Origin: Batillaria attramentaria
Lineage: Eukaryota > Mollusca > Gastropoda > Batillariidae
DNA length: 64,000 bases
Assembly (NCBI GenBank): GCA_018292915.2
Contig: JACVVK020000476.1
Location: 413,473-477,472, forward strand
Reading direction: 5' to 3'
The position numbers and the translations under genes were made by a program. The notes below the pieces were generated by a model. It ran no database searches. It was given only the letters and a program-made list of their open reading frames with translations, and was not told where the DNA came from. Shown here one piece after another: positions 1-10,161 of the stretch (its first letter is position 1; each line of letters opens with the position of its first letter).

Positions 1-862
1 TACACAGTATGTAGCTATACAGACTGACATACAGTAAACTGACATACAAACCTTACAGTTTCGGAGAACGGATTCGTCAGTTTGTGCAGCCGCTCAGTAA
101 GGAGGTTAGCGCCGCCCTTCACCACTGCTGCTTCTGCTGCTCATTGCTCGCGGATCAGTGGCTCGTGCATTCGCCGGTGTAACAGCAGTGTACTCCACCA
201 GCGGAAATCACCCCCGACCAAATCAAGCAACCGACTCGGCAACAAACCAAGCAGCTAAACAACTACAACACCACCACCACCATCACCACTAACCAGCTCC
301 AAACCAGAACTTGAAGTGCGGGTACTATCCCCCAACCCCTAAAAAAAAAAAAACAAAAAAAAAAACAAAAGAAAAGAAAAGGCTCTTTTCACTCCCACTG
401 TGTCCCAGTCACTCTGCAACGGCTGAAGCGCACTGGCGCGCTGCCATTTCTGTATACATGCCGGTGTTACTGTCAAGCAGACACACGTTCTTTATTGTAA
501 TGAGACTATTCGGCAAGCGTGTAATAGTGTAATAGTGTCAGGGGTACACACGTAACTCTTTTTTTGTTTGTTTTTGTTTTGGAACCTCAGTTGTAGGCCC
601 TCTACAAGCCATAGAAGGGTATATTTTTAAGGTAAAAGAGGTCAAGGTCAAATTGGATGCTTGTGATGTTCTTTTTGGCTATCGAGGACATGAGATCAAG
701 GCCACTGTAAATAAGATTAACCATATCATTTTGATTGGGAAATGTGTGTGAGCAACTTTAAAAAACGAAATGCTCCATACCCCCTAGAAATAATTTTCAA
801 TCAACAAATTCAGTTAAGAAAACTTTAAATCTGGTAGTTTTCCCCCTTGCTTTTGTTGCTTT

Positions 863-880
863 TGTGTGTGTGTGTGTGTT

Positions 881-937
<57 letters not shown>
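863..937. repeat. (GT)n microsatellite
   Basis: Dinucleotide run followed by a G-run, in the spacer 3' of A1. The homologous tract in unit 2 is almost absent (about 15050), and in units 3 and 4 its length differs. Confidence 0.95.
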
Positions 938-940
<3 letters not shown>

Positions 941-1330
941 GGGGGGGGGGGAGGGGTTTGTTGTTTTTTGTTCTTTTGTCACATGTCCATCATCAGTAGA
1001 CAAATTGTAGTGTTGTATTCAGAACCAGTGAAGACGGTACGCTCAGCCAATTAAAAACAAAAAAAATGAAAATAAATAATAAAACACAGAATCAAGAAAC
1101 ATTATTTTATGGACACCGCTACACAAAGCAACACGATAGCCCGGGCGTAACGCAGTTAACATTCAAAATGAACTCCAGGGCACAGATGGCTCGGGTCACT
1201 GTATACGTACGCATAATGCGCCCCAGGTCAATGCCGCTTAATCCAGCTCTAAGCTGGGACGTTCAATCAGTGGTTCGCGTGTTTTATACCGGCTAACAAC
1301 ACTAACTAGACAGGCACAGTTTTTCGTTCT

Positions 1331-1336
1331 TTTATT
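1331..1336 (-). terminator. Presumed poly(A) signal of A1
   Basis: TTTATT on the plus strand reads AATAAA on the minus strand, about 216 bp past the A1 stop. The site is conserved in all A copies. Confidence 0.5.
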
Positions 1337-1551
1337 GAGCAGGAGGATGCATACATTAATTTTGTACAATTTACTGCGACTACTTTCGACCATACACACG
1401 TTTCAGCAGCACTGTACAGCTGCCGTATGATGATAGTAAAAATGCAGCTTTACATTTGTCAAGTGTGAGTGTTTAGCTCGTAACGTATTATTACATGTAC
1501 ATGTTTTTCAGTGACATTCACTCATTCCTGAAGTGCACAGGAAATGTATGT

Positions 1552-3045
1552 TCAAAGTCGCGGCACAGCTCGGACATGTGAAAGGCTTCGGGGAGCAAAT
1601 AACCCCCAGGATTCCTTCCAAAGATGGCATCTGACCGTCTTCCGGTGGTAGGAAGCGAAATTGCTGTATCATGGCGTCCAGATAGAGGAAGAGCTCCATG
1701 CGAGCCAAAGATTCGCCCAGGACACACGCGGCGGACCTGATAGAGAACGGGATAAACTCCTCATACCGGATCAGTTTACCGTCCGGACCGATGAACCTCT
1801 CAGGTCGGAATGTGTCAGGATCGCCCCAACCTCAGGGTCGTACAGAACGGAGTCCAGGTTTGGAATCACCATGGTTCCCTTCGGAATGGTCCACCAGATA
1901 TTCTGACGTCACAAGGTGTTGCGTGAGGGATGTTCAATGGGGCGATATTGGCAATGCGGAGAATTTCCGTCGTCGTGGCTTCGAGGTACGTCATTTCCGG
2001 TCTGTCTTGCATGGTCGGGCTTCTGTCAACGCCGATAACATCCACGATCTCCTGGTGACATTTCTCCTGGACGTCGGGGTGATAAAGAAAGTAGACGACG
2101 GCCCCAACGCAGTGTGGTTGCTGTTGTCTCGGATCCTGCAACAAACAATGAAAGATAACAACGGTAGACCTTCCTCCGTGATGTAGGAGACTTTCTGATC
2201 GGCCTCGTCCTGCCGAACTCGTCTCAAGTAGGCCGTGATGAAGTCGTCCGGAGGATTGGGTCCGCCGTCCAAGCTCCTGGATATGCCGAGTGACGATGGG
2301 CTGGATAAAGGTGTCCAACAAACGCGGTAATCACAGATTGTTTTGCGAGCCTTGAACGGATCCCCAGGAATATGCCGCACAAATGGGAAGAGGGCTCCAA
2401 CAGAACTGTCCTGGTTAGCAAGGACGGTGTCAATCGCCTTCATAAATCCTTAAATTCCTGATCATCGTAATCGAATCGCTTGCCGAAGAGAATGGAACAG
2501 ATGTTGTTGGACACACTGATCTGTGTCAAGCGAGTCACGTCAAAGGGCTTTCCGTTCTTGCTGGCGATTGTCCGGATGTACTCGGTGATCCTCCTCCTGA
2601 ATCTTCTGCGCCAGGAGGTTCGTCCCCATTCCAAAGTCTCGTAGAATCTCAAGGCAAGCTTTTCGTACTGTCTTCCATTCTGCTCCAGATGCGAGCACAA
2701 TTCCTTTCTTTTCGGATACAAGATCATTCAACGGAAAAAAGGGTCTGTCGGAAAAGGCGTGTGCTTGCTTGACAAGCGCTTCCTTGATGACCTTGTGACC
2801 GTTCAAGACGACCGTCAGCTGCCGGCCCATGTACAGGCTGAAGATGTCCCCGTACTGACGCCGCCATTTTCGGAAGGTCTCCCGGGGATCTTTTCCCCAT
2901 CAGATGCAAGTGACCCGAGCAGTGGCAGAGCGAAACCAGGGCCCGGGGGAAGGTGGGAAGATCGCCGGGGATAGAGCCACAACAGCAGCGATAGCAACAG
3001 CACCACCCCGGTCAACAGTAGGGCGGTCGAGTCGAAGACAGTCAT
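1552..3045 (-). pseudogene. Cytochrome P450 type A copy 1, multiply frameshifted
   Basis: Homologous along its whole length to the intact A3 gene at 31391 to 32881. The ATG at 3045 opens the conserved MTVFDSTALLL anchor and the stop is at 1552. Frame is lost repeatedly by single-base insertions and deletions. Examples are an extra C at about 1575, extra bases at about 1719, 1735 and 1741, missing bases near 2143 and 2156, and extra bases near 2094, 2271 and 2590. Substitutions against A3 are few by comparison. The heme-loop region is present but split between frames. The 5' end (about 2850 to 3110) resembles A4 more than A3. Either this is a recent pseudogene or the stretch is poor long-read consensus; I favour the second because indels outnumber substitutions. 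If corrected it would encode a microsomal clan 2 P450 of about 496 residues. Confidence 0.85.
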
Positions 3046-3977
3046 GTCGTGGTCAGTGAGTGACTGTGGAACGTACAGGTACTACCCAGCTAGGGAATCT
3101 GAAATGTTTAAACGAAACGAAGACATCAGTTAGAGCTTAATGAATTGCGTGCGAGGTAAATCAGTCTGCAAACGTTTAGTTAGTAAAGTTGGAAATTCCT
3201 AACCCAAAAGAGGCGAGGAGACTTACAAGGTATATCACTACACTCACTTCCATCACCGTTTCCCGTTCAAGTCAAGGTTATAATTACATAGGTCTGTACT
3301 GAGGCCGCAGTCCAACGTAACGCATGCAGTCTGAGGGATTATAGTGGTGGCTACAGTATAATGTTTCAAGCTATTCAGTCATGGGTACACACATACACGC
3401 ACACCACAGGATGGTAACACAGTACAACCAGGACAAGTTATCCAACCACTCTATGTCCGCAAAATGCAAAACCCGCAACGCCTGGCTGCGTGCTGGAATT
3501 CTTCTTTTTGAAGGGGCTAATGCTACCATTGGTATGCTCATGCCGAGTTGTTTTCGTGGTATCTACCATCATCACACCACTAAGAAACCTACACGCTGAC
3601 GGCGCCTGTAATGCTGGCACTGACTCAGTAGGAGCGTACTTGATCATGACGCGGCGACCACACTGATCACTCCAGTATTGTGACAACAGTCGTAAGAATT
3701 TGAATGTTCGACCGCTCGCGCGGTGTAAACAGCATTGTGTCGCCTAAAGAGCTGTACTTATCATCAAGATAGAGAGTACTGCGGGCGTACAGGCGCACTC
3801 ACGAGCGAAACTGTCCCCCAAACATAATTTGGCGTAGCAAAGATGAAATTAGCCCGTCTAAGTTAAAAAAACAAACAAACAAACAAGAGCAACAAAACAA
3901 CAGCAGCAGCAACAACTGATAACACCACCACCACCACCACTATCAACAACAACAACAGCAGCAGCAGCAGCAACATT

Positions 3978-4061
<84 letters not shown>

Positions 4062-5177
4062 TGCTGACCCGACACTATGATCTGTCAGACCCTACATTTC
4101 GCTGACTGTGCCTTGTCGTGCTGTGTTCGTCTTATGAAAGGGGCACAGCGAATCTTTTTGACGTGTTTCTGAACGATTTCAAAGTAAATAACAATAATAA
4201 TAGAGCCAGTCCTTGATTCATCCTACTGACAGTATGTTTGTGTACAGACAAGCAGTATAAGCTAACCTACAGACCTAGTTAGTATACTGACCTTACACAT
4301 CCGAGAGGCACCGGGATTTGTCAGGCTTCGTAGCCGGGAACACTGACACACTTAACACACACGGGTAAACAGGTCAGCGTTTTTTTTTTTTGTGTTTTTT
4401 TATAGCTCTACTACAGTTACGCTGTGCTAGTTGGACTGCGTAGCACGCAGACAGCCTTTATCGCTGGTAAGGCACAAACCGCTGTGTTTGCGTGTTGTGC
4501 AGAACTTGCGTTATTCTAAATCATGCAGACACACTTTTTATTGTCATGAGATTCGTCGAGCGTGAAGTACACTACTCAAATAAATGCAAGGACCACCTTC
4601 AACTGTTGATGTTTGGAAATGGAAGGTCATATTTCGTCAGCGCTCCGGGATGCCCCCCCCCCCCCCTCCCCCACCCGGACAACATCTTCGAGTTCTTGAA
4701 GGAGTCCAACTTGTTTTATAAAATATAGTCTCTTAAAATTATGGACTTTCCTTGACTGACTTGTTTAGTTTCATAGACTTTGATGTGCAAAAACATGTTT
4801 ATATCATTTAAACCAGACATATTTTCAACATATAGACTGGTGAAAAAAAAAAGTCAAGGACCACCTTGAATTCTACATGCTGTTTTTAAATGGTCATATT
4901 CCTAAACATTGTTAATACAGATGAAACCAAACTCCGCAGCTGTGTTAACAACAAATCAGATGATGCTGTGAAAGCAAAAAATCTTGCACATCCACTTCCG
5001 GTACATCAGGCCGGATGCTTAATTATTCAGCAAAGTGCCAAAAATTCAATCACACTTAACTTATCTGCAAATGCGCAAAAGCATGTTTTTAACATAATGA
5101 TGGCATGGGTGTGGAAGAATGAATGTTTGGCTTTGACTTCTGCTCATTTGTTTCCCTTTGCAAGCTGGTGTGGTTTC
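3046..5177. other. Spacer between A1 and B1
   Basis: Upstream region of A1 (on the minus strand) and the region 3' of B1. It holds a compound (CAGCAG)/(CAC)/(CAA)/(CA) microsatellite and C-rich and T-rich runs. From about 4841 to 5190 a MITE-like stretch abuts the broken end of B1. No gene seen. Confidence 0.7.
3901..4059. repeat. Compound CAG/CAC/CAA/CA microsatellite
   Basis: Runs of CAG, CAC, CAA and CA in series. The homologous tract in unit 3 is at 33765 to 33934. In unit 2 (18050 to 18172) and unit 4 (49590 to 49702) it is reorganised to mostly CA. Confidence 0.9.
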
Positions 5178-5190
5178 TTAATATGGCATG
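4841..5190. mobile_element. MITE-like sequence at the truncation point of B1
   Basis: The stretch begins with an A-run and AAGTCAAGGACCACC, resembling the terminal repeat of the Tc1/mariner-like MITE at 61074 (AAGTTAAGGACCA). Near 5138 it shares the phrase CTGCTCATTTGTTT and following bases with the inside of that MITE. It ends where P450 homology starts. Equivalent stretches are at about 18737 to 19083 and 34707 to 35055. The family link is by eye and partial. Confidence 0.35.
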
Positions 5191-5777
5191 GCAACATCGT
5201 CGTAGTCGAATCGCTTACCGTAGAGAATGGAACAGATGTTGTTGGACACACTGATCTGTGTCAAGTGAGTCATGTCGAAGGGCTGGCCGTTCTTGCTGGC
5301 GATTGTCCGAATGTACTCGGTGATCTCCTCCTGAATCTTCTGCGCCAGGAAATTCGTCCCCACTCCAAATTCTCGTAGGATCTCAAGGCAAGCCCTCCGT
5401 ACTGTCTTCCATTCCTCCCCAGATGCGTTCGCGATACCTTTCTGGTCCGTCACGAGGAAAGCGAATCCGAAGTCGGGTCTGTCGGAAAAGACGTCTGCTT
5501 GCTTGACAAGCGCTTCCTTGATGACCTTGTGACCGTTCAAGACGACCGTCAGCTGCCGGCCCATGTACAGGCTGAAGATGTCCCCGTACTGACGCCGCCA
5601 TTTTCGGAACGTCGCAAGGGGGTCTTTCCCCATCAGGTGCAAGTGACCGAGTAGTGGCAGAGCGAAACCAGGTCCCGGGGGAAGGTGGGAAGATCGCCGG
5701 GGGTAGAGCCACAACAGCAGCGATAGCAACAGCAACATCCCGGTCAACAGTAGGGCGGTCGAGTCAAAGACAGTCAT
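5178..5777 (-). pseudogene. Cytochrome P450 type B copy 1, truncated N-terminal fragment (199 aa)
   Basis: ATG at 5777, same start as the full-length paralogs. Residues 1 to 194 align with the intact P450s: hydrophobic anchor about residues 7 to 24, LPPGP hinge near 32 to 36, and the C-helix WxxxR at about 123 to 127. Homology stops after FDYDD, followed by VAMPY and a stop. The I-helix AGxET, ExxR, PERF and heme-cysteine loop are all missing, so no P450 activity is possible. All three B copies end at the same point, so the truncation came before the unit duplication. The frame stays open, so a short membrane-anchored protein could still be made. A splice to a remote 3' half is unlikely, because the next sequence on this strand is the A1 gene with its own start. 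Confidence 0.85.
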
Positions 5778-6324
5778 GTCGTGGGCAGTGAGTCAGCTGG
5801 CTGTAGAACGTACAGATGCTCCCTGCTAGGGAATGTGAAATGTTTCAACACAAACTTCAGTTATTGAAAAATCAAATGCGACGTAGCACCAATATAACAA
5901 ATACGGTGCTAGTTGTATAAGCATGACGTTTCCTTAACTGCATGTTGTATACTAATCATGAGAGATTTAACATGACTCAGAAGATGAATACTGACTTTCT
6001 CAAAAGAAATAGATAAATATAAGTATACGAAAGGTGTCCGGTCAAATTCGTTTTATAAAAAAGATACCGTCGAAAATTGTTCAGTTGCTGACTGCAACAT
6101 GCACATGCACTAACCGCTGTCTACTGGAACTGTCTACTGCAAATACACATTGCTTAAGTTAACTGCTGGCTCTAACGTATACAGCTTTTGAATGCTGGGT
6201 ACACACATACCGCAGAGACGTAACTGAATACACGAGAAGAGTATTGTGGACGTCCCTGCACAAGTCATACAAAGATGGAGATGACAGGTGTCCACGGGTG
6301 CCTCATGGGGTGTATATGGACTAC

Positions 6325-6637
6325 GGTGGGTGGGTGTTTGGGGGTTTAACGTCTTTTTCCACCACATAGGGTGATATCAAAGACGGGGAAACGATGGAAA
6401 AAGCCAGCACAAATGTATATGGACTGGGAATGTGGGGGTACAGATAGGTTTTCAATATGGGTTTCACATATAAAAGTGAAAATGGGATTCGCATGGGTCA
6501 GTTCTACATTGTGGGATTCATCTGGGATTGAAGTGGAAGCCCACATTAACACCATTTCCTCCCTACATAGATCCCATAATTATGCCGTTTTCGGATCCTT
6601 TGAGGCGTCTACTGTGTTTGTACTTTCGGTTCCTCCG

Positions 6638-6696
<59 letters not shown>

Positions 6697-7105
6697 CTCT
6701 CTCTCTCTCTCTCTCTCTGACCGTTGCCAGTCGTGGAAACGGCAAGTGCGTGGCATGGCCTGTAGCGCTGTAGTGGAATCTGGGCTGTACCGACCTGTAT
6801 TTTTCAGTTTCAGGGCGCCGCCTCCTGAATGCGTGTCCCTCGCCCATACTGTGCTCATGTGAACGCGATGTTTGCCCACGGAAACTTTCTGAACGTGAAG
6901 CAAAACTTCAGACTTGCATCATGCGTGATGCAGGCCACCGGATAGAAGTCCTTGATTCATCCTACTGAAAATAGATTTTTGTACAGACCTGAAAAGGCCA
7001 GCACAAATTAATATTAAAGCCGTGATTCGCCGACTGAACTCACGACCCAAGCATTCCGGCATTTCACCGAAACTCCAACGCTCTACCATTCCGCTAGACC
7101 TAAGT
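6325..7105 (-). repeat. SINE relics (tRNA-derived family), unit 1
   Basis: Two pieces of the family seen complete at 59171. At about 6325 to 6415 is the 3' body with the AACGTCTTTTTCCACCACA phrase. At about 6999 to 7105 is the tRNA-like head, with CCAACGCTCTACCATTCCGC as the complement of the A-box side. Between them lie spacer DNA and a microsatellite. The same arrangement occurs in units 2 and 3. Confidence 0.6.
6639..6718. repeat. (CA)n(CT)n microsatellite
   Basis: CA run passing into a CT run. Homologous and length-variable at 20528 to 20625 and 36487 to 36589. Confidence 0.95.
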
Positions 7106-8531
7106 GGTTTACAAACTACAGAACGTCAGTTGGCATACGGAGGTAGATCCATGGTAGACAAATACACAGTATGTATATGACATACAGTAAGCTGATGTAC
7201 AAACCTTGCAGTTTCGGACAACGGATTCGTCAGTTTGTGCAGCCGCTCAGCAGAAGACACACTCGTAGCATCCAGGGTAAAGGGGTCAGCGTCTGTTGAC
7301 ACAGCTCAGTGCTCGCGGACAAGTGGCTCGTGCATTCGCCGGTGTAACAGCAATGTACTCCACCTACAAAAAATCACTTCCCGACCAAATCAAGCAACCA
7401 AATCGGAAATAAACCAGCCAGCAAAAACAACTACAACACCACCACCGTGACCATAAGTTTACAACAACCACCCCGAAACTAAGAACTTGAAGAACGAGTA
7501 TTGTCCCCCCCCCCCCCCAACGAAAAAGAAGAAAAAAAAATCGTGTGCTACTGTCAAGCAGACACACGTTCTTTATTGACTTGAGATTCGGCGAGCCCTC
7601 ACCCTAAAAATTTGAATGTCTCCTTTCCGCACAAGTGCCAGCTCTCTCCTCTAAAAGTTGGTAATTAACAAACAACAACAACAACAAAAACCCAACAACA
7701 AAAAAACCGCTGTGTACACTGTGGCCGTCTTATCAGGCTACTTGGTAACCTTTTGAGACCGGGTCATACCCGGCCCCTATTTACTGATATTTTGTTTACA
7801 ACGTTGCACTGCTGTACTCCCCTTTTGTTCTTACTCCCGCTGTCCCTCTAGCCACCCGTTCTACCCTTCCCCGGCCACCCCTGTACATCAGCCTTTGTTC
7901 CCAGGCCAGCCCTGTTTCCTGCCCACCAGCCGCACACGCGCAGTGTTGCGTATCCGCGGTGGCGCACGTGTCAATCAGTTGTGTTTGTTTGTGTCTGTTT
8001 AGTGTCAAATATCTGCGTAGTCCCTTCACTTAGAATAATTCTCTAAACTGCAGTAGTTTCCTGACAGTTTGTACATTTTAATCATGTTTTGTTTTTAGCG
8101 CTGTTTTGTAGTTTAATGGGTGTATTTTGCGATTCTAACCACTTTTCAAACGCGTGGTCTCTGTCTTTGCGCTACTTTATCGGCGGTAGAAAATTGTCTG
8201 TGTTTTGATGAGATCTTAAACTATTACAGTCTTAAAGTACCTTTTCACGCTCTTTTAGATACACTTTGTTTGAAGTTTCTAGCTGTTATCTAACGCCCGC
8301 TGTGATTCGTTTTCCATGTGTTAAGAAACACAAATTTCGCTGCGGCTGGCCCACGCGCTCTGCTTTTCGCTGTACTTGGTGCAGTGCTTTCTTTGTGGCC
8401 CGCGCTGGGCGCATAAGTAGCCGCGAGCTACGCCTCACGGGACAGTCGCCAGCCAGCCCTGCAGCGAGTCATTGTACGTGTCCACGAATTGTCGCTCTCC
8501 GCTCTGCCATTTGTACTGTTTTCCCGTAATA

Positions 8532-8992
8532 GGGGATTTGGTCTAGTGGTTAAGGCATCCGACTTCGGATCCTGAGCTGCCTGGTTCGAGTCCCCGGTGG
8601 GCAGGAATATGGTTGGATTTTTTCATACCATATTGAGTCAAATCCATGTGCAGACTCGTTTGCGGTGCCTGTCTCGCCTTCGTGTACACACGCACGCACA
8701 AATATCAAGTGTGCACGCTAAAAATCCCACGTTCATCTTTCGAAGAAGAGTAGGCTGTGGCCGGTGGCGTGGTAAAACAGAAATACTGTCGCACGCACCA
8801 GAGTGAATAGCAGGGTGGAGGTTTGCACACAAAGTAGCGCCTAGCGGCAGCAGGCTTTCCCTGCTTCGTCCTCCAGCCTTGCGGCGCCTAGAGCATCTCA
8901 TTAGAGATGGATACGTGCGCCGAAGAGAAGTCTACCATACCATACCATACCATACCATACCATACCATACCATACCATACCATACCATACCA
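8532..8992 (+). mobile_element. tRNA-Arg-derived SINE, unit 1
   Basis: About 461 bp. The head (8532 to about 8605) is tRNA-like, with an A-box-like TGGTCTAGTGG and an exact B-box GGTTCGAGTCC at 8583 to 8593. The anticodon-loop region reads CTTCGGA, giving anticodon TCG (Arg). A body of about 320 bp follows, then a tail of about twelve CCATA repeats. It is flanked by TAATA at 8527 to 8531 and 8993 to 8997. Unit 3 has a single TAATA at 38403 to 38407 and no insert. The tRNA part is a pol III promoter relic, not a tRNA gene: the acceptor stem does not close. Confidence 0.88.
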
Positions 8993-9417
8993 TAATAAAA
9001 CTCATGTCATAGCGACCTCTGTGTTTGGTCTCCCTGCCTGCTGAATCGGACCCCTGACACCCGGTTACACTTTAATGTCATGAGATTCGGCGAGTGTGTA
9101 ATAGTGTCAGGTGTCATGGTACACACGTAACTTGTGACGGATACAGACACCAACAGACACCACTAGACCTAGCAACACCCTATCCCGGGCGTAATGTCAG
9201 TTAGTTACCATTCAAGATGATCTCTCAGGCACAAATGACACTGGGGCACTTCCAGCCTTAGGCGGTGTTGACCCGAATCACTGTATACGTACGTATGAAG
9301 CGCCCCAGGTCAATGAGGCTTAATCTTAGATGGGAAGCTCGGCTCGCATATTACACCGAGTCGAAAATTAGCGACATGAGCGAACGAACTATAGGCAAAC
9401 ACATTTTCTTCTTTTCT

Positions 9418-9423
9418 TTTATT
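9418..9423 (-). terminator. Presumed poly(A) signal of C1
   Basis: AATAAA on the minus strand, in a context homologous to the A-gene signal. It is about 740 bp past the C1 stop instead of about 216, because a MITE and other DNA lie in between. Confidence 0.4.
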
Positions 9424-9614
9424 ATGCAATAGGGTGCATACAGTAATGTTGTACCATGAACCGCAAAATACTTTCGAGCTTACACAAGTTTCAGCAGCAC
9501 AGAACAGCTGCCGTATGATGATAGTAAAACATAAAAAACCCAAAACAACAACAACAACAACAAGAAGCTATGCGTTTGTCAACTATGAGTGCTTAGTCCA
9601 TTTACCTATGTACT

Positions 9615-9904
9615 CCAGGGCCCGTGTGTAAAAGTCAAGGTTATTTTAACCCACGGCTACAGGCCTAACCCAGACTAAATCAAAAGAAACCCCAAACCAA
9701 AATTAAATAAGAAGGGAAGCAAAAAAAGGAAGATTAAAAAAAATCCTTCGATAACGGCTTAGGCACCTTGCTGGAATGGGCCCGCTTCTTGATAATAAAA
9801 AAAACAACAACAAAAAACTTTAACCCTAGAGCTAGTTTCGTTCGAGGTTAGACTCTAACCCAGGGCTAAAAGCCCTACCCACGACTATTACATACGGGCT
9901 CTGG
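9615..9904. mobile_element. MITE (CCAGGGCCCG family) in the C1 3' region
   Basis: The left end, CCAGGGCCCGTGTGTAAAAG, is inverted at the right end as CCAGAGCCCGTATGTAATAG. Subterminal repeats with CTAACCC and GGGTTA phrases follow. It is about 290 bp with no coding capacity. A relative lies outside the array at 57398 to 57681, which confirms the ends. Copies are also in units 2 and 3. Confidence 0.65.
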
Positions 9905-10161
9905 AGTCTTTCCGTGTGAAATTTACTCGTAGCCCATACTACGGTGTCCAGACCTGTTTTAGTGTGAGTGGCTAGCCCATTGTGTACTCTTCTACCACGC
10001 TCACTAAACGTCATTGTCAAGGCACAGGGTTTTGAAAGACCAGTTGACAATTGGGTGCAGCCTATATATTCAAAACGTATTATTACATATATTCGATAAA
10101 TGTTCAAACTGCTGTTATTTGTGGAACTCACTCATTCCCAAAATGCACAGGAAATGTTCGT

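Larger units (their letters stand above)
1..1551. other. Spacer 3' of A1
   Basis: No gene seen. It holds (CAA)-rich and A-rich tracts, a (GT)n tract at 863 to 937, and a block at about 590 to 740 conserved in all four A spacers. That block reads through as a short open stretch but has no recognisable domain. Near 1331 is the presumed poly(A) signal of A1. Confidence 0.7.
5778..10161. other. Spacer between B1 and C1
   Basis: No gene seen. In order it holds the B1 upstream region with a conserved TGACTCAG motif near 5970, SINE relics at about 6325 to 7105, a (CA)n(CT)n tract and C-rich and A-rich runs. These are followed by a tRNA-Arg SINE at 8532 to 8992, the presumed C1 poly(A) signal near 9418 and a MITE at 9615 to 9904. 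Confidence 0.7.

Noticed and set aside
797..1003. Open frames made of His-Thr, Cys-Val or Leu-Ser repeats, here and at many other places.
   Set aside because: They are translations of dinucleotide microsatellites, not genes.
7235..7450. CRISPR-like or satellite array in the CAA-rich spacer parts.
   Set aside because: The repeats are simple trinucleotides without spacers, and the genome is eukaryotic.
8532..8605. tRNA-Arg(TCG) gene.
   Set aside because: The A and B boxes are good but the acceptor ends do not pair, and the sequence continues into a SINE body with target duplications.
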